From Verrucomicrobiota bacterium (GTDB lineage Bacteria > Verrucomicrobiota > Verrucomicrobiia > Chthoniobacterales > Chthoniobacteraceae): DNA of 48,543 nucleotides. The notes beneath the pieces are model-generated. The model searched no databases. It saw only the letters and a list, made by a program, of their open reading frames with translations, and was not told where the DNA came from. The stretch covers positions 1-48,543 of the forward strand of contig QQND01000011.1 of assembly GCA_003402745.1 (NCBI GenBank). The letters run 5' to 3'. This document shows positions 24,509-33,579 of this stretch, in pieces; positions within the stretch are counted from its first letter, which is position 1; every line of letters starts with the position of its first letter. The translations under genes and the position numbers were made by a program.

Positions 24509-25429
24509 ATGCATACACCAAAACTCACAGGCCTTATTGCCGCCCCCTTCGTCGCCTTAAACGCGGACTCCTCGCTCAACCTCAAAGCCGTAGAAGCCCA
24601 GGCGTGCTCTCTCATTGCCAGTGGCGTATCGGGTGCCTTCGTGTGCGGAACCACCGGGGAAGGCGTCTCGTTAACAACCGCAGAACGTATGGCCGTCGCA
24701 ACCCGCTGGTGCGAAGTAACCGGCACAGCCCTCCGCGTCATTGTCAATGTGGGTCACACTTCTTTGGGGGAATGTAAGGCGCTCGCTGCACATGCCCAGA
24801 AAATCGGGGCCTTTGGCGTCAGTAACTTTGCCCCCTTCTTCTTCAAGCCCGCCAACACAAATGACCTGGTCGACTTCTGTGCCGAGGTGGCCGCCGCCGC
24901 ACCCGCTCTTCCCTACTACTACTACCAGATTCCATCGATGACCGGAGTCAGTCTTCCAACCGCGGATTTCCTACGCGCTGCCCAACATAAAATCCCAAAT
25001 CTAGCCGGCATTAAATTCACATTCGAAAATTTGATGGATTTTGCAGAGAGCACTCGCCACGAAGACCACCGCTTTGACATTGTTTTCGGCCGCGATGAGA
25101 TGCTTGTCGCCGGCCTCGCCCTTGGAGCAAAAGGAGCGATCGGCAGCACGTATAACTTCGCAGCCCCAGCCTATCTTAGAATCTTGAAAGCTTTTGCCGA
25201 GGGAGACCTGCACTCCGCTCGTGTGGAACAGGCTAGGGCGAACGCCATGATTTCAGTCTTTCTGCGCTTCGGTGGCTTGGCGGCCGGAAAATCGATCATG
25301 CGCCTTATCGGGCTGGACTGCGGGCCTGTCCGACTGCCCCTGCGGAGCCTCTCTAAAACTCAAGAGGACGAGCTGGGCGAGGCTTTGGAAAAAGTCGGTT
25401 TTTTCGATTTCTGTTCCGTCCTGAACTAG
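24509..25429 (+). CDS. nanA: N-acetylneuraminate lyase
   Basis: The 306-residue protein is a DapA/NanA-type TIM-barrel aldolase. GTTGEG (47-52) forms the pyruvate-carboxylate site, PYYYYQIPSMTGV contains the catalytic Tyr (about 139), and GIKFTFENL contains the Schiff-base lysine at 169. FGRDEML and GAIGSTYNFAAP follow, as in sialic acid lyases rather than dihydrodipicolinate synthases. It would split Neu5Ac into N-acetylmannosamine and pyruvate in the cytoplasm. It lies 72 bases after the carrier and completes the cluster. The genes for handling ManNAc are absent from the window. Confidence 0.93.
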   Translation: MHTPKLTGLIAAPFVALNADSSLNLKAVEAQACSLIASGVSGAFVCGTTGEGVSLTTAERMAVATRWCEVTGTALRVIVNVGHTSLGECKALAAHAQKIGAFGVSNFAPFFFKPANTNDLVDFCAEVAAAAPALPYYYYQIPSMTGVSLPTADFLRAAQHKIPNLAGIKFTFENLMDFAESTRHEDHRFDIVFGRDEMLVAGLALGAKGAIGSTYNFAAPAYLRILKAFAEGDLHSARVEQARANAMISVFLRFGGLAAGKSIMRLIGLDCGPVRLPLRSLSKTQEDELGEALEKVGFFDFCSVLN

Positions 25430-25474
25430 GGGCCGTTTGCAGACGGACCATCCGGAAATTCACAACCCAAGTTC

Positions 25475-26932
25475 CTAGGGCTTCGCGAACGCGAGTTCCC
25501 GGGCCATTCCTAGCAAAGCCTCCATAAGTTTCACCGAAGCCTGGGGCTCCAGATAGTTCGTGCCGGGCCATGTCTCGTATCCCCCAAGTTCGAAATGCCG
25601 CGGGGTGGGCAGGTAGCCATAATATCCGTTGGCTAGTTCCACCATGAAGGAATGTTTGAAAGGACTGCGTTTTTTAAACTCAAGCCCCGTCTCTGCGAAC
25701 GTTTCGCAAGGCGAGGTGCCGATCCCGATCTCCCCAATGCGAATGACCTGCGCTGGCGCCTTCGTTTCCGGACTTGCCTGAGCCAGCCGCTGCACCCGGC
25801 CGGAATACACCCCTGGCAGAGAGTTTTTTCCTGCCGGATCCTGCATCTTCGCCTCCACCTGTTCTGCCCAAGCGAGCAGTTCAGGTTCGACGCGCCTCCA
25901 TTGGATGGGCAGTTCCTGAACGCGCGCATCGAGGATGGCCTCCGCTCTCCATTCAATCGACGCGATTGCAGTGCCCACTTTTTGAGCCAGGTCCCCGGCC
26001 ACGTACCGCATTTGTTCATAGGGAGGCTGTCCCTTACGTGGTCTTTGGAAATTGATGTTGTTGATATCCCCGCTCGTGCCGTTGGCCATCAACGCCACAA
26101 AAGGCGGGTACTGTTCGCCGCCCGTTTGCAGGCGTTTTAGCGCTTCGCAGTACATGCCGAAATAGTCGGCGGAGACTTGCCCCTGGCCCACTCCACCCAC
26201 GTAATGCAGCGAGTACGCGCTGAAAACGGAGATCATCCGGCCTCCAAGTTCGCGCACGGCTAAAAAGGAAACCTCCGGGTCCGTCGGCCCAGCCGTTTCC
26301 ACCAAGTCTGGGCTCCCTGCGGGCGGATTCATTTTCACCCGGTCTACTTTTCCAAAAGGACTGACCGGCACCGTTCCCTCGCGCATCAACCATCGCCTAT
26401 TGAACACGTGTTCGGGCACATCCACCGAGCCAAACCCGATCTCCGCCTCCCGAAGGTTTGAGATCGCCCGACGCACCCCGTCGGAAATTCTGCGCGCGAC
26501 AAAAACCTGGTAGTCCGTAAGCGGCTGGTCGGAGCGATAACCCCGCACGCGCTCACCCAGCGCATTGACGGCGGAATGCGTGTGGGTGGCTGAAATCAGC
26601 ACGTGGCTCGCTGGAATCCCCGTGGCATCCTGAATCAGACGCTTGGCTTCCACACACAGGCTTCGGTGCATTCCCAAGAGATCGCAGACAACCAGTGCCA
26701 CCTTCGCCTTTCCATCATCCAAAACCAAACAGCGCGCCTGCAGCTCGTCGTGAATATCCGTCGAGGGCAACGGGACAAACCCGCCAACAATGTCCCCCCC
26801 AATTTCCGGGGTGATATTGCTCGTCGCCGCTCCAGCCTGAAAACGCAAAGCGCCTGGCTTAGAGTCCGCCGCGAAAACGGAGGCGGAGGGGATCCAAAGC
26901 AACAACAGCGGGAGAATCCAATTGATTTTCAT
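25475..26932 (-). CDS. Exported neutral/alkaline ceramidase-like protein
   Basis: The 485-residue protein has a signal peptide ending at SVFAADS, then a neutral/alkaline non-lysosomal ceramidase N-terminal-type domain. Features are FQAGAATSNITPEIG, ARCLVLDDGKAKVALVVCDLLGMH, HVLISATHTHSAVN with likely zinc-binding His residues, and MANGTSGDINNINF. The C-terminal region ends with ELANGYYGYLPTPRHFELGGYETW. Such proteins are common in PVC genomes and most are not known to cleave ceramide. I chose the ATG at 26932 because the signal peptide begins there; the longer frame adds 60 unlike residues. The gene converges with nanA and probably is not functionally tied to it. Confidence 0.83.
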   Translation of the reverse strand: MKINWILPLLLLWIPSASVFAADSKPGALRFQAGAATSNITPEIGGDIVGGFVPLPSTDIHDELQARCLVLDDGKAKVALVVCDLLGMHRSLCVEAKRLIQDATGIPASHVLISATHTHSAVNALGERVRGYRSDQPLTDYQVFVARRISDGVRRAISNLREAEIGFGSVDVPEHVFNRRWLMREGTVPVSPFGKVDRVKMNPPAGSPDLVETAGPTDPEVSFLAVRELGGRMISVFSAYSLHYVGGVGQGQVSADYFGMYCEALKRLQTGGEQYPPFVALMANGTSGDINNINFQRPRKGQPPYEQMRYVAGDLAQKVGTAIASIEWRAEAILDARVQELPIQWRRVEPELLAWAEQVEAKMQDPAGKNSLPGVYSGRVQRLAQASPETKAPAQVIRIGEIGIGTSPCETFAETGLEFKKRSPFKHSFMVELANGYYGYLPTPRHFELGGYETWPGTNYLEPQASVKLMEALLGMARELAFAKP

Positions 26933-27121
26933 GGGAAAACTGATCCTCCCAACATTCAACCTTCCAAGCAATCCAACAAACTTTCCAAAGTTCTCATCGG
27001 GTTGGCCTTCAGCTGAAAGTGGACGAACATCACGGTATGCGACTAGCCAACGCCTCCTTCCCGAGCGTAAAGGGCTTGGACAATGTGAATAGCCCCGCCT
27101 CAGGTCCCTCACAGCCCCCCC

Positions 27122-27289
27122 TCAAAGACGTTCGGGCTCCAAAACGGCACGCCCTGTGATCGAGACAATATGGCACGCTGCATCAAGGTCCACGGTCAGA
27201 TCCTCTGACAGTTCACGCGTTTCAGCCACCGGCGAATTAACGATTTCCAACAACGCAGTGTCAGTATCCTCGAAATATTTGATTTTCAC
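27122..27289 (-). CDS. Small DUF2283 domain protein
   Basis: A 55-residue frame starting with GTG at 27289 reads VKIKYFEDTDTALLEIVNSP, then VAETRELSEDLTVDLDA and ends with AVLEPERL. The KIKYFEDTDTALLEI start and the ETRELSEDLTVDLDA middle are typical of DUF2283 proteins. These are often encoded beside a DUF4258-type small protein, possibly a toxin-antitoxin-like pair. Here the GTG overlaps the stop of the upstream small frame in GTGA (27289-27286), so the two are probably translationally coupled. Function is unknown. Confidence 0.75.
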   Translation of the reverse strand: MKIKYFEDTDTALLEIVNSPVAETRELSEDLTVDLDAACHIVSITGRAVLEPERL

Positions 27290-27429
27290 GGCTGTTCCTC
27301 AGTGAAGTCTCTATCGAAAAACGCATTGTGAACGGTAGCTCCGTCCTCAAGAAGGCTAACACGGAGAGCCTTGTTTTCAAATTCAGGAATTCTACGCCAC
27401 CTGCGGATCCGGCCATCTGCTTGAATCAT
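27286..27429 (-). CDS. Small protein resembling the C-terminal part of DUF4258
   Basis: This 47-residue frame begins MIQADGRIRRWRRIPEFENK and ends ALRVSLLEDGATVHNAFFDRDFTEEQP. The pattern hydrophobic-RV-x-LEDG-x-x-V-x-x-AFFDR resembles the end of DUF4258-type proteins that commonly precede DUF2283. Full-length members are roughly twice as long, so this may be a shortened or unrelated form. Its ATG overlaps the stop of the Sua5-type gene in ATGA (27429-27426) and its stop overlaps the DUF2283 start. This chained layout is the best evidence that it is translated. Confidence 0.6.
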   Translation of the reverse strand: MIQADGRIRRWRRIPEFENKALRVSLLEDGATVHNAFFDRDFTEEQP

Positions 27430-28448
27430 TCGCACGTTTTAATATTTACCCTCGAGGCGGACGCCCTCTGAAGGCGGTCGTTAATGGCCGCCCCCAGCCC
27501 CTCCTCCGGCACGCGCTCGGCGTAAATCCGGTCCAATCCCGCCTCGTCCAGCCTCCGAAGCGCCGCAAACAACCCGGCCGCCGCCTCCACGAGATCGCCC
27601 CCCAGGCTCAAAACCTCGCTGGCTCCAAAACCAGGGGGCGCCAAGCGCCAGGCCAGCAGCCCCGCCCTAGCGCCTGGCTCAATCTGCCGCCGGCCCTCCC
27701 ATCCCGCCTCCAGCAACTGCAGCGGCGTCCGCGGAGCGTAGTGGCTCGTTAATTGCCCGGGCGCTTCCGGTGCCCCCCCAACCTCATTCCCTACCCCCTC
27801 CACAATCGTCCCGAAGAACGCCAATTGCTCCCGCGTCACCGGCCCGCTCCGCAAAATCCGCAGTCCGCCTTCCCCGGGCGCCACGATGGTCGACTCCACG
27901 CCGTGCACTGCCGGGCCGCCATCCAGAATCAGAGGAATGCGGTCACGCAGTTCGCTGAAAACATGCGCGGCCGTGGTCGGACTGATTCGTCCAAACCGAT
28001 TGGCGCTGGGAGCCGCCAGAGGGCGCCCAAAACGCGTTAAAACCGCCTGGAACATCGGGTGGGCACTCCAGCGCACTGCCACGGTGGAAAGCCCTGAACT
28101 CACCAAATCCGGCACGCAGCCGCGTTTCGGAAGCACGAGGGTCAACGGGCCCGGCCAGAAGGCCTCGACCAGGCGCTCCACCTGCGGACGCAGCGCGCCG
28201 GGAATGTCCGTGAACGCCTCCAGCCAGCCCCGGTCGGGAAGGTGGCAAATGAGTGGGTCAAAAAAAGGCCGCTCCTTCGCCTCAAAAATGCGCGCCGCCG
28301 CCACGGGATTGAGGGCGTCCCCAGCCAGTCCGTACACGGTTTCCGCGGGCAAAGCCACCACCTCTCCTCGGTGCAACACTTCGCAGGCGGCCTCCACGCC
28401 AGCCGTCAAGGCCGCAGGTTCGACGCAGGAAAACACATGGGTCTGCAT
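27426..28448 (-). CDS. L-threonylcarbamoyladenylate synthase (Sua5/TsaC type)
   Basis: The 340-residue protein has the YrdC-type domain (about 20-210) and a C-terminal Sua5 domain. Key parts are VALPAETVYGLAGDA, IFEAKERPFFDPLICHL, WPGPLTLVLPKRG, LAAPSANRFGRISPTTAAHV and GVESTIVAPGEGGLRILRSG, then SHYAPRTPLQLLE in the Sua5 part. It makes threonylcarbamoyl-AMP for t6A modification of tRNAs reading ANN codons. It follows purK by 10 bases and overlaps the next small gene by four. The length is typical of Sua5 rather than the shorter TsaC. Confidence 0.93.
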   Translation of the reverse strand: MQTHVFSCVEPAALTAGVEAACEVLHRGEVVALPAETVYGLAGDALNPVAAARIFEAKERPFFDPLICHLPDRGWLEAFTDIPGALRPQVERLVEAFWPGPLTLVLPKRGCVPDLVSSGLSTVAVRWSAHPMFQAVLTRFGRPLAAPSANRFGRISPTTAAHVFSELRDRIPLILDGGPAVHGVESTIVAPGEGGLRILRSGPVTREQLAFFGTIVEGVGNEVGGAPEAPGQLTSHYAPRTPLQLLEAGWEGRRQIEPGARAGLLAWRLAPPGFGASEVLSLGGDLVEAAAGLFAALRRLDEAGLDRIYAERVPEEGLGAAINDRLQRASASRVNIKTCE

Positions 28449-28458
28449 TTTTTACGGC

Positions 28459-29604
28459 TCAGGATTGCGCCAAGCGGCGCCGGGCCTCACGCACCTGCTC
28501 GGCCGCCTCCTCTAAAGATCGTCCCAAGGCCACCAAATGCCCCATCTTGCGACCGGGCCTCGCTTCAGCCTTCCCGTAAAGATGGATTTTCACCGAGGGC
28601 AACGCAGCCGCCGCCGCCCAGTCCGGCTCTCCACCCGCCCAAAGATCGCCAAGCAAATTTGCCATCGCCGCAGGCCGCATCAGGTCCGTTGCCCCCAAAG
28701 GCAGGCCGCAGACCGCACGCAATTGCTGCTCAAACTGACTCGTCACGCAGGCGTCGAAAGAAAAATGTCCCGAGTTATGCGGACGCGGGGCAAGTTCATT
28801 GATCAAAACACGGCCGTCAGAAAGCAGGAACATTTCCACCGCCAACAACCCCACCAAGTCCAGCGCCTCAGCCGCGCGCTGCGCCAACTCCAGCGCCAAA
28901 TGCGCTTCCTCCCCGCTGATGCGCGCCGGCACCAAAGTGAAATCCAGGACATGGTTGGCGTGAACGTTTTCGCACACTGGGTACGCCGCGATTTCACCCG
29001 CGGCAGAGCGCGCAACCAACACGGAAATCTCGCGCTCAAAAGGCACCCACGCTTCCAAAACCGCCGACTGCCCCCCAAATCCACTCCACACTTCGCTCAG
29101 ATCCGACTCCTTTGTGAGCTTGCGCTGTCCCTTTCCATCGTAGCCAAAGGCCGCCGTCTTCAGCACCGAAGGCATCCCCAGACGCCCCACGGCAGCCCGC
29201 AGGTCGGCGAGGCTCTCCACAAGCTCAAACTCCGGTAGTGGCAACCCCGCTTCCTTCAAAAACTCTTTCTCCCGAAGCCGGTGCTGGCAAACATGCAAAA
29301 CCCGACCCGAAGGCCGCACCACGCAATGCTCGGCAGCCCATCCCACGGACTGGACCGGTACGTTCTCAAACTCAAAAGTAAGCACATCCACCCCCCGGGC
29401 AAAAGCGCGCACCGCAGACTCGTCCCCGTAGGCAGCCGAAATTTCCAAGTCTGCAACCTGACCGGTGGGAGTGTCCTTTTCCGGGCTAAAAGTGTGGATC
29501 CTGTAGCCCATCCGGCGCGCTGCAAGGGCCAGCATCCGCCCCAACTGCCCGCTTCCCATCACCCCGATGGTGCTGCCGGGTAAAAAAGCAGCGGAAGACT
29601 TCAT
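28459..29604 (-). CDS. purK: 5-(carboxyamino)imidazole ribonucleotide synthase
   Basis: The 381-residue ATP-grasp enzyme converts AIR, ATP and bicarbonate to N5-CAIR in purine synthesis. The start [20 protein letters not shown] is the family N-terminal domain. [29 protein letters not shown] and [42 protein letters not shown] mark the ATP-grasp and active-site regions, with [10 protein letters not shown] being diagnostic. The start overlaps the purE stop in ATGA (29604-29601), so PurE and PurK are coupled. This is an ordinary de novo purine pair. Confidence 0.96.
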   Translation of the reverse strand: MKSSAAFLPGSTIGVMGSGQLGRMLALAARRMGYRIHTFSPEKDTPTGQVADLEISAAYGDESAVRAFARGVDVLTFEFENVPVQSVGWAAEHCVVRPSGRVLHVCQHRLREKEFLKEAGLPLPEFELVESLADLRAAVGRLGMPSVLKTAAFGYDGKGQRKLTKESDLSEVWSGFGGQSAVLEAWVPFEREISVLVARSAAGEIAAYPVCENVHANHVLDFTLVPARISGEEAHLALELAQRAAEALDLVGLLAVEMFLLSDGRVLINELAPRPHNSGHFSFDACVTSQFEQQLRAVCGLPLGATDLMRPAAMANLLGDLWAGGEPDWAAAAALPSVKIHLYGKAEARPGRKMGHLVALGRSLEEAAEQVREARRRLAQS

Positions 29605-30104
29605 AGCGTGGACTGGGGAAGCTCGGCCGCCAGCACCTGCGCAGTCTGGGAGGCGCGAAACGCCTCGAGTTTTTCCCGAACCGCCTCGTCGTTGAGCGCG
29701 AGAATGGAGGCCGCCAGCAGCGCCGCATTCCGCGCGCCCGCCTGGCCGATCGCCAGAGTGCCCACGGGAATTCCAGCCGGCATCTGCACAATGGAAAGCA
29801 GAGAATCCACGCCACGCAACATCTTGCTCTCCACGGGCACCCCCAGCACGGGCAGGCGCGTTAGGGCCGCCACCATCCCAGGCAAATGAGCCGCGCCCCC
29901 GGCTCCGGCAATAATCACCCGCAACCCACGGTCGACAGCCGTCCGAGCGTATTCGGCCATGAGTTCCGGAGTGCGATGCGCAGAGACCACCCGACGCTCA
30001 TGCGGGATTCCAAAAGTTTCGAGCGCTTCGGCAGCATGCCGCATGGTTTCCCAATCTGACACGCTGCCCATGATAATGCCTACGAGAGGCAGGGGTGCTT
30101 CCAT
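29601..30104 (-). CDS. purE: 5-(carboxyamino)imidazole ribonucleotide mutase
   Basis: The 167-residue protein matches class I PurE, which converts N5-CAIR to [37 protein letters not shown] and [30 protein letters not shown] contain the nucleotide-binding and catalytic residues. I used the ATG at 30104 because the family begins there; the frame extends another 101 codons upstream with no similarity and overlaps the divergent gene. It is the first gene of the chain purE-purK-sua5-orf47-DUF2283. The promoter would lie in the 112 bases before the divergent gene. Confidence 0.95.
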   Translation of the reverse strand: MEAPLPLVGIIMGSVSDWETMRHAAEALETFGIPHERRVVSAHRTPELMAEYARTAVDRGLRVIIAGAGGAAHLPGMVAALTRLPVLGVPVESKMLRGVDSLLSIVQMPAGIPVGTLAIGQAGARNAALLAASILALNDEAVREKLEAFRASQTAQVLAAELPQSTL

Positions 30105-30216
30105 ACCTGACTTTGAACACGAGACAGGCCGCGTGCAAGCGCCCCGTCCAAGCTCCTGCACCTCCAACTGCTTGCTCGCAGCGCCATCCACCTCTAGTCT
30201 AAAATCTGATCCCTTG

Positions 30217-32262
30217 ATGAAACGCCTAACGTCCACTGCCCTGCTTTGCATTGGAGTGTTGTTTTCAGGCGCCTTTGCGTCCCCCGCACACGGAAGCGGA
30301 GGGCGCAGGACCGCTCTGGACGACCGCAAAATGGGCACGTTTGAAACCGCTCCCCCCCTTCCGGCACCGGTCAACCTCGTCCTCGTTGGAAGGTCGTCGG
30401 TTCGCATTTTTCTCAGGGTGCGCGGCCTTCAAAAAGAACCCGCCACCTTCATTCTACGGGGCGAGCCCGAGCACGGCACCACCAAACTTCTGCCCCAAAT
30501 CTCCAGAGAATGGGCCGAGGTGGAATACACCCCCCCCCAAGACCACGAAATCACTTCCGACTCCTTCCGGTTCGTCGTCTCCAATTCCAAGGGCACCTCC
30601 TCCGAATCCATCGCCACAATCTCCATCAAGGACATCGGACCCCGCCTCGAAATCCCTCACCACCTCAATTTTGGTCTGCTCCAAACCGGCCAAACCCGCG
30701 AAATCCCCTTGGAAATCCGCAACTCCGGCGACACCGTCGCCTCCGGGACTCTTTCTTTTACCGGCGAATGGTCCATTACCGGCGGCTCCCTTAGTTACAA
30801 AATCGCCCCAGGAGAAAGCGCCGTCTTCCCCATCCTTCTTACCCCCAAGAGTACGGGCTCGATTGAAGGCGAGATCCGTTTCAGCTCGGGCACCAAACGC
30901 AGCATCTTTCTTTTGGCTAAAATCGAGGACTGGATCCACGCCACTCCAGACCCCCTTTTTTTACGCACATCCCTCAAATCACCGAGCGTTTCTGAATTAC
31001 TAATCACCAACCAAACCGCCCTCAGGGAGTGGATCCAGATAGAATCCGAACCCCCGCTCTCCCATCCTTACGGCGTTTGCTTAGAGCCGGCACAGACCCT
31101 CCGCGTGCCAGTAGAGTGCTCCAACCGCACGCCGTTGGAGCAAGTCGGAAAAATAATCCTGCGCGGCAGCGCAAACCGGAGCCGCGTTTTATTGTGGCGC
31201 GCCGCCCCTTTAGGGCCAGACCTCGGGGGGGTTGCCGGCCTTCACTCCCTCGTGGTAACTGGGGCCGGCAAGACCTTCAACCTCTGGAACCAAGGAGGGC
31301 GCTCCGGCAAGTGGGAGCTCCAAGCCAGTGATCCGTTTAAATTCACGCTTCCAAAAAGCGCCCCCACAAACACGGCCCAAATCACGCTCGAGCCCGGCGA
31401 AGCGGTTCAAGTCAACGTCACCGCCCCCACCAAGCCGCCCCCTAAAAAAGACGGCTCCTTACAAATTCGAGCAATACAACAGCCCCTCATTAGCTCGAAC
31501 ACCCTCCATTCCATCGTCCTCACCATCCGAAAACCCTCTCCCACGGCCCGTCTCAAGGAACCGCTCCCAGAGACCGCACCCGTTCCCTCCCCATCTCCCC
31601 ACGCGCCGCCCGCCCGCCCGACCGCTTCTCCAAAGCCCGCCACCTCGCCGCCCACTCCTCTCGCCTCCGCTTCTCGAAAACTCAAAGATTTGGCCGCGCC
31701 CCCCCCAGAGAAAACGCCTGTCCCCGCCAAGCCCTACTTCCCCCCAGCCATTTTAGAACGCACTAAAAAAGCGGCTCCCGCAGAGGAAGTCCCCCTCAAT
31801 CCAAGCATCCTCAAAACCATCCAGGAAGCCTTCATGCCCGGAATGCTCCTCAACAATATCTTCGTCAGTCACCTCACCCCGCATTCTGTCAGACTCACCA
31901 TCCCGCCTCAAAAAAACGTCGCTCCCGAACAAATCGCAGTGCTCATCCGCTCCACTGAAATGTCGCCCGAGGCTCAGTTGCGGACCCGCTGGAAACCGTT
32001 GCCAAATCTCAAAGTCAAAAAAAACGAAGCAGGGCAGTTTGTGCTCTACCTCAAGGGCCTCCCCCCAAACTCCCCCGTCGGCCTCCTCATTTCGGGCCCG
32101 CCGTTCGAGGGAGGCCGCCGCGTGATCATCAGCCAATTTGACCTGAACACGCCCCTCGAGCCCTCCTGGCTGTCCCCAAAACGCCCCTGGTTCTGGTCTC
32201 TCGCAGCCACCCTCGGCATCCTTCTCACCCTGCTGTTCCGAGGCCGTCGTTATAGGCGCTAA
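30217..32262 (+). CDS. Exported Ig/ASH-domain protein with Pro-rich linker and C-terminal anchor
   Basis: I do not recognise a characterised relative. The 681-residue protein has a signal peptide (about 1-25), then beta-sandwich repeats. Residues about 65-140 look Ig/cadherin-like ([20 protein letters not shown]). Residues about 145-220 match an ASH/HYDIN-type module ([36 protein letters not shown]). More degenerate copies extend to about 420. A Pro/Ala-rich linker spans about 435-520, then a fibronectin-like domain, and a final membrane segment [17 protein letters not shown] with a basic tail RGRRYRR. This layout suggests a cell-surface or periplasmic protein anchored at its C-terminus. It is divergent from purE and convergent with csrA. 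I chose the ATG at 30217 for its signal peptide. Confidence 0.7.
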   Translation: MKRLTSTALLCIGVLFSGAFASPAHGSGGRRTALDDRKMGTFETAPPLPAPVNLVLVGRSSVRIFLRVRGLQKEPATFILRGEPEHGTTKLLPQISREWAEVEYTPPQDHEITSDSFRFVVSNSKGTSSESIATISIKDIGPRLEIPHHLNFGLLQTGQTREIPLEIRNSGDTVASGTLSFTGEWSITGGSLSYKIAPGESAVFPILLTPKSTGSIEGEIRFSSGTKRSIFLLAKIEDWIHATPDPLFLRTSLKSPSVSELLITNQTALREWIQIESEPPLSHPYGVCLEPAQTLRVPVECSNRTPLEQVGKIILRGSANRSRVLLWRAAPLGPDLGGVAGLHSLVVTGAGKTFNLWNQGGRSGKWELQASDPFKFTLPKSAPTNTAQITLEPGEAVQVNVTAPTKPPPKKDGSLQIRAIQQPLISSNTLHSIVLTIRKPSPTARLKEPLPETAPVPSPSPHAPPARPTASPKPATSPPTPLASASRKLKDLAAPPPEKTPVPAKPYFPPAILERTKKAAPAEEVPLNPSILKTIQEAFMPGMLLNNIFVSHLTPHSVRLTIPPQKNVAPEQIAVLIRSTEMSPEAQLRTRWKPLPNLKVKKNEAGQFVLYLKGLPPNSPVGLLISGPPFEGGRRVIISQFDLNTPLEPSWLSPKRPWFWSLAATLGILLTLLFRGRRYRR

Positions 32263-32326
32263 ACGCCCTCCCCTTAACTCCTCCTTCCCCTGATTTCCCC
32301 CAATACCCCGGGTTCAAGGGTTCAAT

Positions 32327-32557
32327 TTACAGCGTTTTTTTGGTGATTTGAATCTGCGGCAACCGTACCCCGCCTTGTCGCACCGCGCTCAAATTCGACT
32401 CCCGAATGCGCCGGTACACCTCATCTCGAAAAACCGGCATCTCTCGGGGCGCGATAATCCCGATCTTCACTGCATCCTGGTCGATCCTGGTGATGCATAC
32501 CTCGATGCTGTCTCCGATCATGATGCTTTCCCCCTCGCGTCGGCTAAGGACTAACAT
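32327..32557 (-). CDS. csrA: CsrA translational regulator
   Basis: The 76-residue protein begins [16 protein letters not shown] and has [19 protein letters not shown] with Arg44, the RNA-binding face known for CsrA. It is longer than the 61-residue E. coli protein by a C-terminal tail. It binds ANGGA sites in mRNA leaders; in flagellated bacteria FliW binds and inhibits it. The start is decided by an excellent Shine-Dalgarno, GAGGAGG, six bases upstream, rare in this window. Two AGGA motifs flank this site. fliW ends 12 bases upstream, so the two are one transcript. Confidence 0.95.
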   Translation of the reverse strand: MLVLSRREGESIMIGDSIEVCITRIDQDAVKIGIIAPREMPVFRDEVYRRIRESNLSAVRQGGVRLPQIQITKKTL

Positions 32558-32565
32558 AAGAAGCC

Positions 32566-32580
32566 TCCTCTACCCCTCCT
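32566..32580 (-). promoter_or_regulatory. Twin AGGA motifs over the csrA ribosome binding site
   Basis: On the minus strand AGGA occurs at 32580-32577, in the last codons of fliW, and at 32569-32566, inside the csrA Shine-Dalgarno. The motifs are 11 bases apart. CsrA dimers bind paired ANGGA sites, typically one over the ribosome binding site, so this layout fits autorepression of csrA. Binding is not shown by sequence alone. Confidence 0.5.
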
Positions 32581-33028
32581 GGATTCCTCCAGCCGGCCGA
32601 TGGTCCACCAACACGTGATCCGTCGAAAAATCAACGCTGTTGGCCAAAATCACCTGCTGTCCGATGAATGTGTTCCGATTCACAACAATCGGCCCCACTA
32701 AATTCACGGTCACGTACTGCGGTTCATGCGAGTGAATCGCCACAATGTTCAAAACCATGACATCCTGGACGTTCGTGATCCGCAAAGACTCCACGTCCTC
32801 GTCCCTCAAGACACATGAATACCCCTCCAAAAGCACCGTGGGGTCGACCACCACAAACTCAAAAATCTCCTCCCCAGTAGTGCGGAGCACCTGAAACGGC
32901 ATCCCCTCCATCGCCGGTTCAAGCTCAAAGTGCGTCAATTCTCTGAGCCCGATCAGACCAAAAGGCAGATGCAAAGCCAATTTCTCCCTCACGGCTTCTC
33001 CCATTTGCGCTGTTCTTGAAATTTTCAT
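32570..33028 (-). CDS. fliW: FliW flagellar assembly factor / CsrA antagonist
   Basis: The 152-residue protein fits FliW. LHLPFGLIGLRELTHFEL, PFQVLRTTGEEIFEFVVVDP, VQDVMVLNIVAIHSHEPQYVTVNLVGPIVVNRNTFIGQQVIL and the SVDFSTDHVL end are typical. FliW sequesters CsrA until flagellin is secreted, linking flagellar assembly to translation. It precedes csrA, the usual order. No flagellar structural genes are in the window. A purine-rich GAGAGA lies just before the ATG. Confidence 0.93.
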   Translation of the reverse strand: MKISRTAQMGEAVREKLALHLPFGLIGLRELTHFELEPAMEGMPFQVLRTTGEEIFEFVVVDPTVLLEGYSCVLRDEDVESLRITNVQDVMVLNIVAIHSHEPQYVTVNLVGPIVVNRNTFIGQQVILANSVDFSTDHVLVDHRPAGGIQEG

Positions 33029-33091
33029 TCTCTCTTATCCAATCTTCTTCCTTCTTTCTTAGTCGAGTTCAGTCCCAGAGACGACATTCAT

Positions 33092-33131
33092 TTCAAAAAA
33101 CAAAGAGGCACAAGGTTTCCCCCGTGCCTCT
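33092..33131 (-). terminator. Rho-independent terminator after acpP
   Basis: On the minus strand, arms AGAGGCAC/GTGCCTCT (33131-33124 and 33111-33104) form a stem with a 12-base loop, followed by TTGTTTTTTG. It begins about 31 bases after the acpP stop and separates acpP from fliW. Confidence 0.85.
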
Positions 33132-33161
33132 CCACCAATCTAAAATCGGGCCTCTGTGGTC

Positions 33162-33404
33162 CTACGACGTCTTGTCTTCGATGTACTTCACCACGTCATT
33201 GACGGTCTGGAGTTTCTCCGCGTCCTCATCGGGCACCTCAACTCCGAACTCGTCTTCAAAGGCCATCACCAGTTCAACGGTGTCTAGGGAATCTGCCCCT
33301 AAATCGCCAATGAAGGACGCTCCGGGGGTGACCTGCTCAGGATTGACACCCAGTTGCTCAACAATGATGTCTTTAACTTTTTCTTCGATGGATTTTTCCG
33401 ACAT
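33162..33404 (-). CDS. acpP: Acyl carrier protein
   Basis: The 80-residue acidic protein is a type II fatty-acid-synthesis acyl carrier protein. The DSL motif in [19 protein letters not shown] marks Ser39 for the phosphopantetheine arm. [16 protein letters not shown] and [10 protein letters not shown] complete the four-helix fold. It carries growing acyl chains in the cytoplasm. The gene stands alone, with its own terminator. The leader ahead of the ATG is T-rich without a Shine-Dalgarno sequence, notable for such a highly expressed gene. Confidence 0.97.
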   Translation of the reverse strand: MSEKSIEEKVKDIIVEQLGVNPEQVTPGASFIGDLGADSLDTVELVMAFEDEFGVEVPDEDAEKLQTVNDVVKYIEDKTS

Positions 33405-33579
33405 AAAAACAGAAATATTTGGTTGGTTGGTGAGTTACGGGTTGCTGCTTTAGTCTCCCAGAACCTGCCTTGGCAACACCGATCTCACTAATCGGTCTGC
33501 CGGGGTCTGTACTTAAGGCCTCATTTTGGAATCTAAATATTTGGCGTCTAAATCTTCCTTGCTGAACCTGCCAAGCCTT

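Noticed and set aside
27286-27289. Frameshift joining orf47 and DUF2283 into one protein
   Set aside because: Each frame has its own plausible start and a typical GTGA overlap; DUF2283 begins at its normal first residue.
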